From Symbiodinium natans (taxonomy: Eukaryota; Sar; Dinophyceae; Suessiales; Symbiodiniaceae), in assembly GCA_905221605.1 (NCBI GenBank), contig CAJNDS010002082.1:510001-574000 (forward strand): a stretch of DNA of 64,000 nt, written 5' to 3'. Below, piece after piece: positions 34,901-45,054 of this stretch (the first letter of the stretch is position 1; every line of letters starts with the position of its first letter). The notes beneath the pieces were generated by a model. That model ran no database searches and was not told the DNA's origin. It was given only the letters and a program-made list of their open reading frames with translations. The translations under genes were made by a program, and so were the position numbers.

Positions 34901-35162
34901 CACTGCACCTCTGTGGTGTCATCCTTGCCTTGAAGACACTCTGCCCACTTTATGCTAAAGCCGCTAAACGTATCAAGTTGGCCCATGTATCCCCGGTAAT
35001 CTCCGTCTGTCTTTGTTCACCATCGTTCACCGTGTCTCTGATCCCCCCGGCTGTGGAAAGCTGTGAGAGTCCGTGGCGGAACACCACAAACAAGATCCGC
35101 AACAAACCGCCTCCTAAGTCGCCCTTCTTTAAGCATATTCGCAGATCCCAACAACACCTGAA

Positions 35163-35312
35163 GCTCTGCACTGCTCTGCACTGCTCTGCACTGCTCTGCA
35201 CTGCTCTGCACTGCTCTGCACTGCTCTGCACTGCTCTGCACTGCTCTGCACTGCTCTGCACTGCTCTGCACTGCTCTGCACTGCTCTGCACTGCTCTGCA
35301 CTGCTCTGCACT
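35163..35312. repeat. 10-bp minisatellite, CTCTGCACTG x about 15
   Basis: Fifteen near-perfect copies of a ten-base unit are present. Because ten is not a multiple of three, all six frames stay open and give the repeated Ala-Leu-His-Cys and Gln-Ser-Ser-Ala strings seen in translation. These are not genes. Almost no variation between copies suggests recent expansion. Confidence 0.97.
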
Positions 35313-35719
35313 CTGGCCACCCTGAAACTCTCAAGATTGTTGCATCGTCACCCCAAATAACGGGCGACTGCAGGATTTGGCCGAACATTTGTTTGGGGGG
35401 AACTCTCTGGCAAAAACATGGCGAACTTGGGGCAGGGTCTCAGGCAACTAGATCTGGGCCACATTGGGGGTGCACCGTGAGCTCTGAGAGGCCCCTTTTT
35501 TGACGTTTGAAAGGAGTCAGGGCGCTGCGGGGCGCGGAGGGCGCAGGTCTCAAGTGTCCGAGCCGGTCCGGGAAGGATCGTAAGGTGGAAGTTCACTCGG
35601 GTCCTCCCCTCGCTTGCTTTGGGCTTCTGCCTGCAAATGGGCGCGCTTTTGAGCAAGCTTTAGGCAAACTTGTGCAACTCCATGAAGAGGCAGAATATCG
35701 GTCGGGGGAAAGCTTAAAA

Positions 35720-37390
35720 AAGGGCCTTAACTTCCTTCGCCACAGCCCTCTCTTCTTCGGCGCGCTTGACTGCTTCCAGCTCATCGATAAGCCTCGAAAG
35801 ATCAAAAGGCGACTTATCAACGGTTACGATGGATTTTTTTGGGGACGCGACTTTGCCGTGATCACTTGAGGGGTACCCTTCTCATTCTCCAATCGCTGAA
35901 ACCTGCATCTCAGGGAAAGAGCTTCTGTGTGTGCCTGTGCCTCTCAGTGTGCATTCTAATCCCACACAATTCCATATCCCACTCCCTCAGCGTGGCGATC
36001 TTCTCGTCAAGAAGTCGCATCTTGTCGTCGTGGCTGAAGATGCCGTCCCCGTAGAGCCTTGGGGCGCATAAACATCAAAAATAAAGGTCCTCAATTCCTC
36101 TGTACCCCTCAATGCCTCCCTCCTCCTCCCTCTTCCGATGTTTTGCAGAGTCCCCCCCCCGTCTGAGGTGGCCCGCTCATGGGCGCGGCTCCTCCAGTCG
36201 GACTCTTGCGGGGCCTCGGCCTCGTACCGCTCCTCATCCTGCGAAGCAGAGAGAGCCCAAAAAGCGAAGGGGTCCTCGTTCTTTGGGCCCTCTTTCTGGG
36301 TCCTTCTCTGAAGTCGGTATTGAATCATTGCCTAGTCCCAAGGCGACACACTCCGGCCTCGCCCAGGATGTCGTAGGACATCTGCAGGACCTGAGCGCCC
36401 GCGCGTTTGTAGGGGTTTTATAATATTTTACAGGGTCGTTAACAGAAATGAGAACCCCTCTCAGGAGGACCCCTCGCAGAGGCCCTCAGAAGAGACTTGC
36501 CTCGCGCTTGACGTTGTCAATGCCCGGAATTCGTCGGTTCTTCTGCTGCGGGTCAGCCTCCGGAGCCGGGGGGGCTACGCCGGGGGGGCTGCGCCGGGGG
36601 GTTACGCCGGGGCTACGCAGGGCCACGGGGAGTGCAACAGAGCAGCTCGAGGCCCGGACCTTGGAACCTCCGAATTGGCGCAGCAAGTAGGGAATGGAGA
36701 CGTTGCGGCTCAGAAGAACGCCCCTGCAGCGGGCAAAGAGGCTTCCTGTTTCAGCTGACAGCGCATGAAAAGGGGACGAGATGGGCGCACGAGGGGCTGG
36801 AAGTGCTGGAGGATGCCTGCGACGCTTCTCACAAGCAGCACGGCATGTCATCTCCATATCAGCTTGCAAAGGACTCCAATATGCTCAAAAATCGATCACT
36901 TTCTGTGAGCCTTGTCAGATCCATCTGGAAAGGTCGCGAAGGCTTCCTCGAGATTCTCCGACGACACCACCAGCCTTGCTTGGGGACTCTGGGGCACAAG
37001 AGGTATCGATGATATGCCGCATATGCCCCCTTCCTTAGAGTCGACAGACCGCTTGAAACGAGACAGAGACTGACTGAGACTGCCGGGGCCAAAAAAAAAA
37101 CGGACCACGCGCGAGCCGAAACTGCTCGGCATGCTGCTCCGTGAAACTCACCGACTAAGCCCCGAAACAGCAGCCAATCCGAAACTGCGCGAAACTGGTC
37201 GCACCCGGCCCTTGGGGCCCTCGGAGTGCGGGGCGGAACTGTCACCCAAGGTCCGCGCTTGGAGAGCGTCTCCATCCGGCGAAACCAGTAGAGACGCTGG
37301 CGCTTCATCTTGGACCGACGAGCCATTTCGATGGCCTCCCGTTCATATGCGACTCGATGTACAAAGATACCTGCGAGAGATGGCATATAG
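35720..37390 (-). CDS. unidentified multi-exon gene with coiled-coil C-terminus
   Basis: Coding-like minus segments are YEREAIEMARRSKMKRQRLY (about 37345-37285), VSSENLEEAFATFPDG (about 36975-36930), LLSRNVSIPYLLRQFG (about 36720-36670), QVLQMSYDILGEAGVC (about 36390-36345), DEERYEAEAPQESDWRSRA (about 36240-36180), GDGIFSHDDKMRLLDEKIAT (about 36050-35990), RFQRLENEKGTPQVI (about 35905-35860) and FDLSRLIDELEAVKRAEEE (about 35805-35750). The last ends in a stop after EVKALF near 35720. The basic start, acidic middle and heptad-rich end suggest a structural or regulatory protein. No family is recognised. Confidence 0.55.
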
Positions 37391-37456
37391 GGAATAAGGA
37401 CCGCCGTTACACCTTTTTGCTCCGAAGCCCTCGCGACCGCTTGTGGGCAGGCAGAG

Positions 37457-37750
37457 TTGCTGGAGCCGGAGAGCCCCCGCGTTGGCTGGCAAATCTCAAG
37501 CCTTTTGGCTCAGCACCTGTCCAATGCAACAGTGGCGAGATGTGGCGACCGCATGTCAAGCTATGACCCGGGCCTGCGAGATTTGAGACTTCAAGAAGCG
37601 ATGAAGGTTGGAATTGATGAAGAGCAGTTGGCCGCCAGGAAGCATGAAGTTCTGAAAACAAGCAGCGAGAGGCGAGAGTTTATGAACAGCGCAGACCCAA
37701 AAAAAACGCCTGCGCAAGACACTTCAACTTCGGATTTCAGGTGCGGGCAA
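37457..37750 (+). CDS. possible plus-strand exon
   Basis: The plus strand reads GWQISSLLAQHLSNATVAR then LQEAMKVGIDEEQLAARKHE and EFMNSADPKKTPAQ, which is more protein-like than the minus reading of the same bases. It ends near a GT (FR|GTGCGG, about 37740). If real, it would be the one gene opposed to the minus-strand array. No family is recognised. Confidence 0.35.
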
Positions 37751-38189
37751 GGATGGCCAACACCTCATCGGGTCGAGCAGAGACTTCCTCCACGAGGCTA
37801 CCAGCCTGCCATGTCAGCCATGTCAGCTCTGTACTGCAGCTCCGTGACTCTGTGCATTGAGACGAGGACTCTCAGATTGCGGGCCTTTCGGAAGTGGTCG
37901 CTCAACTGAGCAGAAGGAGCAGAGCACTTGCAACGTCCGCAGATTCGTTCGCAGTGGGGCCTCGTGCACGAAGAGCGTGAGGAAGCTGGAAGCCAGCAGG
38001 GGATTATCCAGAGGTTCGCCTCATGCTAAGCTGCCTTCAACAAGTCAAAGCACGCAGAGTCATGTGCCCCTCAAACCTGCTAAACATGATGGCAGCGCAG
38101 ATAAGCGTATAGACAACCTCGCAGCAGGGCTGCTTCTGTCTTACAACCAAGAGTTCAGGCTGCAAGCTCCGTTCAAGCCTTGTCAACGT

Positions 38190-38460
38190 GCTTCCATACA
38201 ACCAGCTTGGGGTACTCGAAGAGGCTCGAAGCCTGGAGCTGCACAGTTGTGCCATTTGCAACGGGAAGGAGTCCCCGGGTCCTGCAACCGCAGGATGCCC
38301 TCGGTGTAGTCGAAGCCGGCTTGAGCCTTGTAGGCCGCCTCGGATCTCTCGCATCTCGCTCTTTTCGGCCCTTCGGAGCTTCCTTCCGGCAATTCCTGGG
38401 GAGATTCTCACACCTTCAGGCGAGCTCGCTAGTCTCTCGCGTTCAGGCTCCGGACGGGCT
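38190..38460 (-). CDS. possible exon, unidentified
   Basis: The minus frame reads SEAAYKAQAGFDYTEGILR then PGTPSRCKWHNC, with convincing composition. The plus strand over 38188-38739 is also open for 183 codons but ends in a GA-rich Arg/Glu artefact. I favour the minus reading. No family is recognised. Confidence 0.35.
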
Positions 38461-38592
38461 TCGTGTCCGACGAGAAGCGGAAGAGCCTTTGTGTTGCTTA
38501 TCTTTTCCTGTGTCATCAGCTTTGTGGGATGCGGTGTCGACAGGCGAGGTCAGAGCCAGTCTGCATCGTCCAGTGACGAAGACGCCTGGCGC

Positions 38593-38595
<3 letters not shown>

Positions 38596-38623
<28 letters not shown>

Positions 38624-38640
38624 CGCGCGAGAGAAAGAAA
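38596..38640. repeat. (GA)n microsatellite
   Basis: This is a purine tract, mostly GAGAGA. A long CT/TTC-rich pyrimidine stretch at 38830-39070 follows and is open on both strands by composition alone. Confidence 0.9.
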
Positions 38641-39409
38641 CGCAGCGGGAGAGCGAGACAACGACAGAAGAGAGACTTAGAGAGCACTGCGAAAACAACA
38701 GGAGGAATGAAGACAGTTCTGCGAGCAAAGAGTACGTAGAGCTGGGACCTTCGACTTGACGGCAGTGTGCTGGTCGCCGGAGTGGGTTTGAAACAAGTGC
38801 TCCTCTGACTGACTGATTCACGCTGACTCTCTTTCTGTCTCCCTTGCTTCTTCGTGTTGTTCTTCGTCTTCTGATTCTTCTTCTTCGGTTTCTGCGTGCT
38901 TCGTTCCTTCCCTCTCTCCTTCCTTCCTTTCCTTCGTTCATTACTTCTTTCATTCCTGCTTCCTGCCTGCTTTCCTCCCTCCCTCTTTCTCTTCTCCTTC
39001 TGCCGGGCGTGCTCTCTCTTCTTCTTTTTCTACCCAGCGAAGTGCTCTCTTCTTCTTCTTCGAGGCATGAAGGGAGCGCAAGCACCCTCCGCGCGCGAAG
39101 TGCTCTTGCTTGCTTGCTTGCAGAGCGTGTGACTCCCGCTGGGGGAGGCGCCCCGTAGGGGCACGCTTTACCGAGTCCGAGTCTGTTGTGTGAACCAGGC
39201 GTGTTACGGCGGGGGTTTTCCCACCACGTGCTTTGACGTTGTTTTACAGCATATGTAGTATAGCATGCGACTGTTATCATCCATCCACCCTCTGTAAGGT
39301 CTGGTTTTCCCCTCACCCTCCACAACTTGTAGACCTGCTCTCCCAAGGTCCTCCCACAATCAAGCAGTCTATGGCAAGCACTCTAGGTTACCCCAAAAGT
39401 ACATTCCTT

Positions 39410-40220
39410 ACGCAGGTCTTGTCGTGGGCTGTTCAGGGTGGCCTGTGAAACTAAGTGTTCTCGTGTGAAGCTGTGTGGCCTTCTCCCCAAAACTGTCAAG
39501 CTTTCTCCCGTCCGGGCCGTTGATTTGTTGGGGTAGCTATTCAAACAGCTTGCCATGCTTCCGAATTCGATACCACGTCCGCCTGCAACGATGATGGTGA
39601 CCCAGCGGGCTCCAGCTTTGCTCCCGGCACACCTAGTTCTGACCCCTTCCACGACGGGCTGCTTATGACGTGATGAGCGATCAGAAATGCGAACCCCTTG
39701 TAGGTCCTGTCGTGGGTTTTTCGGGGTGGGAGGAGAGACGAGGTTTGCACTCAGGCCAAGCATGCGTTGCCTCACAAGTCCGGGCCCCTCCTGGCTGGGC
39801 TGTCAACATTGTTGCTGGGGTAAATGCGCAGACAGCTTGCCATACTTTGGGCAGAAAGAGGCGGTGTTGCTGCGTTAGTCCCAGCGAGGGGCCGGGCCGC
39901 GGCTCCCGGCTTTATCGGTAAGTCTTGCTCTTTAGCGTGCACCCTTTTGTGTCTCCCTGGGACGTGTTTGGCGGGACTAGCGTTGTTGCGGGGCAACTGT
40001 GAGGACAGTTTACCATATCTCGGGCTACCAGGTTTCTTGGCAGACTCCCCTTTCCGCGTCCCACGGGCGCGCACTCCGCTAGGTTGTTAGAGTTTTGTTG
40101 GGTAACTGTGGAAACAGCTTGCCATATTTTGGGCTCCTACCAAAATGAGGGTGGGGCGTCTCTCAATGTCATCTTTCGGGATAGATGTAGCAACAGCGTG
40201 CCATACTTCCGGAGTTCCAA
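39410..40220. repeat. diverged long repeat family, core ACAGCTTGCCATA
   Basis: Five copies of a segment like TTGTTGGGGTAACTGTG, four to six bases, then ACAGCTTGCCATACTTTGGG lie near 39525, 39806, 39983, 40090 and 40175. Between copies, a second segment like GTCTTGTCGTGGGnTnTTC is seen near 39415 and 39705, with a weaker form near 39920. The spacing shrinks from about 280 to about 85 bases. No frame is conserved between copies, so the repeats appear non-coding. Confidence 0.65.
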
Positions 40221-40643
40221 ACGACCCCCCCCGTATACTTTCCCAGCAGCGCAGCGAGAACTATGTGGCTACACGGCGTTGTCAAACGCGGGCCCTGGAT
40301 CAGACAGGTTAGGGCAGCTTCTGCCTCGCCGGATGGCCGTGCGCACACAGATCTTCAGCACACCGCTGACCAAGTGATGCACTTCCAGCAGTCAGCAGTG
40401 TGCTGGAGCGTAGGAGCCTACCTGTCTCTTAGAGTTCCAAGCTCAGGCCGCGATTTAAGGCACGCCCTGTCCCCCTTCCCCCGGTCCTGACAAGACTGAG
40501 AGGCCTGGTACCCTGAAGAACACTCACCCCGAAAACAATTATTTAAGCTGTAAGGTAGCGGCACTTGGAGCTTGCAACTTGATGGGAGCGGCGCGGCGGG
40601 GCTCAAGCCACACTAGGGGGGGGGCGGGTTCCCCCCGATGCGA

Positions 40644-40657
40644 CTTGAGCCAAAATG
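40644..40657 (-). other. possible spliced-leader remnant
   Basis: Read on the minus strand, the bases CATTTTGGCTCAAG equal the last 14 bases of the conserved dinoflagellate spliced leader. Genes formed by reverse transcription of trans-spliced mRNA often keep such remnants. The upstream eight bases of the leader are not matched; a (CT)n tract, GA on the minus strand, lies there instead. A chance match is unlikely (about 0.0005 expected in this window on both strands under equal base use). No clear coding frame follows within 300 bases on the minus strand. Confidence 0.5.
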
Positions 40658-41049
40658 TGTGTCTCTCTCTCTCTCTCTCCATATTTCTGGGAGCGACAAA
40701 CACAAAGAGACCACAGACACCTACCTGCTGTCATATGTCTTGCCCGCATATCTGTTCCAATTTACAAGTGTTCACCCTACGAGTATCCGCTTCAATGAAA
40801 GAACAGTCATGGCAGTTGTGCCACCATATGCCAGCAAAGGAGTATCCTCCAAGATTCGGCGCATGATGGTCTGCTGCCGGGTTTTTTTGTAGGCGTTGTT
40901 CCCCTGCACATCGCACACGAACCTTCGACAAGCGTTCGAACCCTGTCGCTCGGAGTCCGGAGAGGCCTCGGGTGTGTAGAAGATGGAAAAGTGCAGCGTC
41001 TGGCTGGAATCAACCTTAAGGTCAAAGGGAGCCCACGGAGAGCACTTAA

Positions 41050-42057
41050 ACACGCCAGCGCTGGGGGCAACACCGAATGGATCATTAAGCCATACACCAT
41101 GGCTCAGCGGGCTCATGAGGAAACAATGCGTGGGCTACTTTGGTCCAACTTCTGCGCGGCCAGAATTGTGCCAAAGTTCACAGAATTCCACAGATATTTC
41201 GCACGCCCATGGCCCCAGCCACTCCGTTAAACCGAACCTCTTGTTAGCCTGTTTGGAGCCTGCGGTGATCGTCACGTTTATTCCCTTATAAGTTTGGGGG
41301 GCCTCGTTGACCTTGGACTCGATGCGCTTGCGGTCACGGAGGATCGCCCGGCGCTTCATGTCCTCCCAGGGATGGTCCATGTCGAGCAATTGTCAGGGGA
41401 GAAATCCCTTTGCTGGCAGAGCGCCTCACCGATGCGCTGCAGATGCGCCTCTACGATGACACCATTGCATGCTGCAAGCTGTAATTCTCGCACTGCTGGC
41501 AGTTAACCACCAAAGGAGCCTGCTTCCTTTCTTGCCGCTGCTGCCTTTCCTTTTGGTACAGCTCCGCCTGGCCAATGCACGACGACTTGGACGCCGTACT
41601 TCATAATCGGTTGTGGGTCTCCTCATCTCATGTCACTAGGTACATGAGTTTCCAGGCACACGGCCCACGTGTATGAATCATGCGAGGAGAACTTTGCGGA
41701 TGCCCCCACACGAGACTCAGCGGGCTGGTACTGTAAGTCAGATTTTTGCCCAACTGCCAAACAACTCGAAAAATGCCAAGCTGCGAACTGAATAGCACCA
41801 AAGATTGCCAGAGCAACGCTTAATGGACTCCCCAACTTCGCAGGCCTCCCGCGCTCGCTCCACCTCGGTGACCTGGTCATTTCTCGTGAGCACGAGGACA
41901 TCGCAAGACTCAGAAAATGGCTTTTTCCCTGTTTGTGTTGCATGCGACTTTGCGCGGGTCGAGCCTCCGCCAGCTTCTGGAGGTATTGTGCCCGGTAAAC
42001 ACGCCGAATCTCCCGCAGCTGCCTCGACCCAGACCGCATGACCGAATAGATGCATAC

Positions 42058-42060
<3 letters not shown>
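41050..42060 (-). CDS. unidentified exons, basic and helical
   Basis: The minus strand reads RQLREIRRVYRAQYLQKLAE (about 42030-41970), then in another frame RNDQVTEVERAREACEVG (about 41890-41840), SVALAIFGAIQFAAWHFSS (about 41815-41765), AELYQKERQQRQERKQAP (about 41575-41520), VEAHLQRIGEALCQQRDF (about 41455-41405) and DMDHPWEDMKRRAILRDRK (about 41385-41330). Composition is strongly coding-like and the frames change as expected for introns. A basic coiled-coil protein is suggested. The family is unknown. Confidence 0.5.
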
Positions 42061-42112
<52 letters not shown>

Positions 42113-42200
42113 GAGAGAGAGGGAGGGGGAGAGAGAGAGAGAGTGAGAGAGAGAGAGAGTAGAGAGTGAGTGAGGAGAGTGACAGAGATAAATGCAGAGA
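42058..42200. repeat. (GA)n microsatellite
   Basis: A nearly pure GA tract passes into GAGA/GAGT. A (CA)n tract lies at 42357-42385. The long open frames over it in three minus frames (Ser-Leu repeats) are artefacts. Confidence 0.95.
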
Positions 42201-43049
42201 AGAAGAGAGTGAGAGAGGAAAGGTGTGAGCGAAAGTGACGGCGAGAGGGGTACAACGATAAGCACTAACTACATTACTATGAAACTTATGGGGTGGCAAA
42301 CTCGGAAAGACTGGAAGCACGGAAGACAGAGTCCGATTTGCAGGCACGTGCAGGTACACACATACACACACACACACACAAACAGAGACAGGGAGACACA
42401 CATTGACACTGTTTGTAAGCTGCTAATTTGGGAAGACGTGCGCGATGATCAGGCCATCATCTTAGGTCAGAGAGCTTGCTGTTGGTGAAAGCGACGAGCA
42501 CGATGGAGCCATTGGACGATATGCAAATTATGACTTTGGAAGCTTCACTCAATGCTGCACATGCAGCATGTTGCAGCCACACCGGCATGTCGCCACTCGC
42601 GGCACAACAGCATAACGAATGCTCCAGCCACTTGCTCCACCGGTTTTATGCATGAAGAAAAAAGAAGTGCTCGAAACCAGCAACGAGGATGAAGGAGCGT
42701 GCACATTGCGGCGCAGGACTTCTAAAACAGACATAACAGCGCCTCGGCTTCCTGCCGAGAAGCGTCTGGAACAAGCAGACCCGGATCGGGCATCCTTCCC
42801 CCTAACCCAACCCTTCCCCCCATGCAAAATTTTCTGACGCCACCCCCCCCCCCCACCGCCCTGTGGGACCCCCCCCAATCGCTTGGAGGAGCTGCAAACC
42901 TGATGCCGTGGAGGGTCCCGCCTGTTGGTGGCTCCTACGGGGGGAGTGCCTCAAAACCTACCCCCACCCCCCCTCCACCCCCCCGAGGCGGCGCGCGCAA
43001 GCGCTTACAATTATGGGGTGTCCGATATGTGACGGAGCTTTGGTGGCAG

Positions 43050-43962
43050 TCTTGCTCTATGGCATGCAAGTCAGGAAACAAAATTTCACACCGTCAAGTG
43101 CCAGGGTCCTGCTCCAGCATTGGAACTCCACAAAGTACGGGCTCAAACCCGGCCGGAGTGGAGCGGCCAGCTGCTGCTTGACCTGACAGCCCAATGGCCC
43201 CCCGAAGCTAAAGTTCCTAAAGCACAAAAGGCGCACATAGCAGACAATAGCAGGCTTCAAGTCTTCAGGCAGGCACAGCCGCATCGGAGAGGAGGAAGTC
43301 CAGGCGACGTTGCAGGGCCTTCCCAGATCAGATGACATGTCGATGAGATTCGGCGTATCAACTTGCGCCCACGAGGGGGGGAGGGGGACGAAAGCTGAAG
43401 GCACCGAAGGTGCAGCAAGGGAGGGCATGCGCGCGCTGGAGCTGAAAATCCAGGGTCGAGGGTTGCGGGCTGAAGACAGTTTCGCCCGGGCGTGGGTGGC
43501 TTTCCTTTTGGGTCGGCTCGCTCGAGGTCGCGGTCCGGTCGAAAATGTGCTGGTAGCGGGCGGTCAACGCCTACAAAACACTATAGGACTAACAGCCACC
43601 GCCCGACATGGGCCCCCACCCAGAACCACAAGGACCCGAGCATCAGCAGCATCATCGGGCCTCCGAAGATCAAGATCGGCTCCCGGGCACCAGCGAGAAC
43701 AGCCCAAAAACAGGCTCCATTCTGCCATTCCGTCACCCCTCAAAAACCAGCACCTGCCCGGGATTGGCCTCGAAATCCAGACGACTTGGGTCCACCAAAC
43801 TGGGATTCCCCCCCCTCACAGCTTACGCTGGGTATTAAGCGAAAAGCTCCCCTCAAGTTTGGGCGGAGCTTTCGTAAGAATATGACCGTCTCCAGCTCCT
43901 CCCAAGTTCGGCCCAGCCTCGGGGCTGACGTGCGGCACGCCCTCCACCGCCTAGCTGAAGAG

Positions 43963-44024
<62 letters not shown>

Positions 44025-44900
44025 GAAGAGAGACAAGTGGAGCGGTTCTCCGAAGGACTCCCTTTTGGTGGCTCCTGCAGGAGCTTGGGCCGCGCCGGCT
44101 TCGGCACCGGGACGCGTCGCGGGGGCGGGAGCTCCGCGAACTGCCGCGCCTCTCCGTGTCTCGAAGTCTGTTCAAGTGTTCACAAAGAAGTGCTCAAATT
44201 TTGGATTTCAATGAGCTTCTTTCCTCTGACTTTCTTATAAGAACTTCCTGCTGAAGAAAAGTAGGCCTTCTCCCGCAGCCGGACCCAGCGGCGCACGGGA
44301 TTCTCGAAAGGGCCTGCCGCAGGCAACACATAGAGGAGCCTTGAAGGGCTCTGGCTCGAAAGGAACTCTGCCCCCAAACACCCGAACTAAGCCCCCAAAT
44401 CCCACCGAAACCCTCATTGATTTATTGCCTTATGTTGACCAACATCCTCATGGGATGATTCTCAAGGCCTGTCAGGACCCGGGGCTTCTCGCGGAGCAGA
44501 AGCCGCTTCGTCCAGCTCGGGGGCCTGCACAGCGCGCACTCGTCTTAAGCTCTTCTAGCCTCAGACAGAGGAAAGCCGATAAAAAAAGGACCATTCGGAT
44601 CGTGAGCAAGATTGGACGGTGGCACATGGAGAGATATGGAAACTTCAAGCCCCAAGCTGCAACCGAAGTCAACGCCAAACCCCCGGGCACCGAAGAAACT
44701 TGGCGGCATAGACAGCGCGGCGCTGCGACATCGCCACCAAGGCATCGTGGACGGATGAGAAGGGATGTGTTTGGGGGGGTTTGAGCTGCTGAAGGTGTAG
44801 GGTCTGGAGTCTGCGTAGGGCTTCCTGCCCAGCATGTTCGGGCTCCGCACAGTTGGGTCCAGGGCTGGTCGATGTGCTGAACTGTGCGCTGTGAAAGCCC
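43050..44900 (-). CDS. unidentified exons downstream of the kinase
   Basis: Coding-like minus segments are RPALDPTVRSPNMLGRKPY (about 44865-44810), YVLPAAGPFENPVRRW then LREKAYFSSAGSSYKKVRG (about 44330-44215), and a longer frame at 43350-43060 with LPEDLKPAIVCYVRLL. The middle one ends in a stop after IQNLSTSL at about 44180. They may be one or two genes, or late exons of the kinase. A GA microsatellite (43968-44035) lies between. No family is recognised. Confidence 0.35.
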
Positions 44901-45054
44901 CTTGCATTTCCGCTTCCTGATCCGGATCCGTACTCTCAGGTGACCAAAGTAGTGTGACGTAGTGCGTGTGTTGCTGGGATCATGCGTGTCCCCCCAGCAG
45001 AATTTGAAGGCCCCGAAAGATATAAATTCACAAGCGCGCTGTGTTCGGCAAGTC

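Noticed and set aside
35017-35388. Several overlapping 60-130 codon frames with repeated Ala-Leu-His-Cys or Gln-Ser-Ser-Ala
   Set aside because: They are translations of a 10-bp minisatellite that is open in all six frames.
37499-37519. CCTTTTGGCTCAG resembling the spliced leader
   Set aside because: It matches only part of the leader core and lacks the final AAG order; such a match is expected by chance.
38188-38739. 183-codon plus-strand frame with a possible membrane span and an Arg/Glu tail
   Set aside because: The tail is a GA microsatellite, and the minus-strand reading of 38190-38460 is more protein-like.
38830-39160. Ser/Leu/Phe-rich plus-strand frames
   Set aside because: The region is a long CTT/TTC-rich pyrimidine tract; the frames reflect composition.
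41910-42401. Ser-Leu-rich frames that look like hydrophobic membrane proteins
   Set aside because: They come from the (GA)n tract read on the minus strand.
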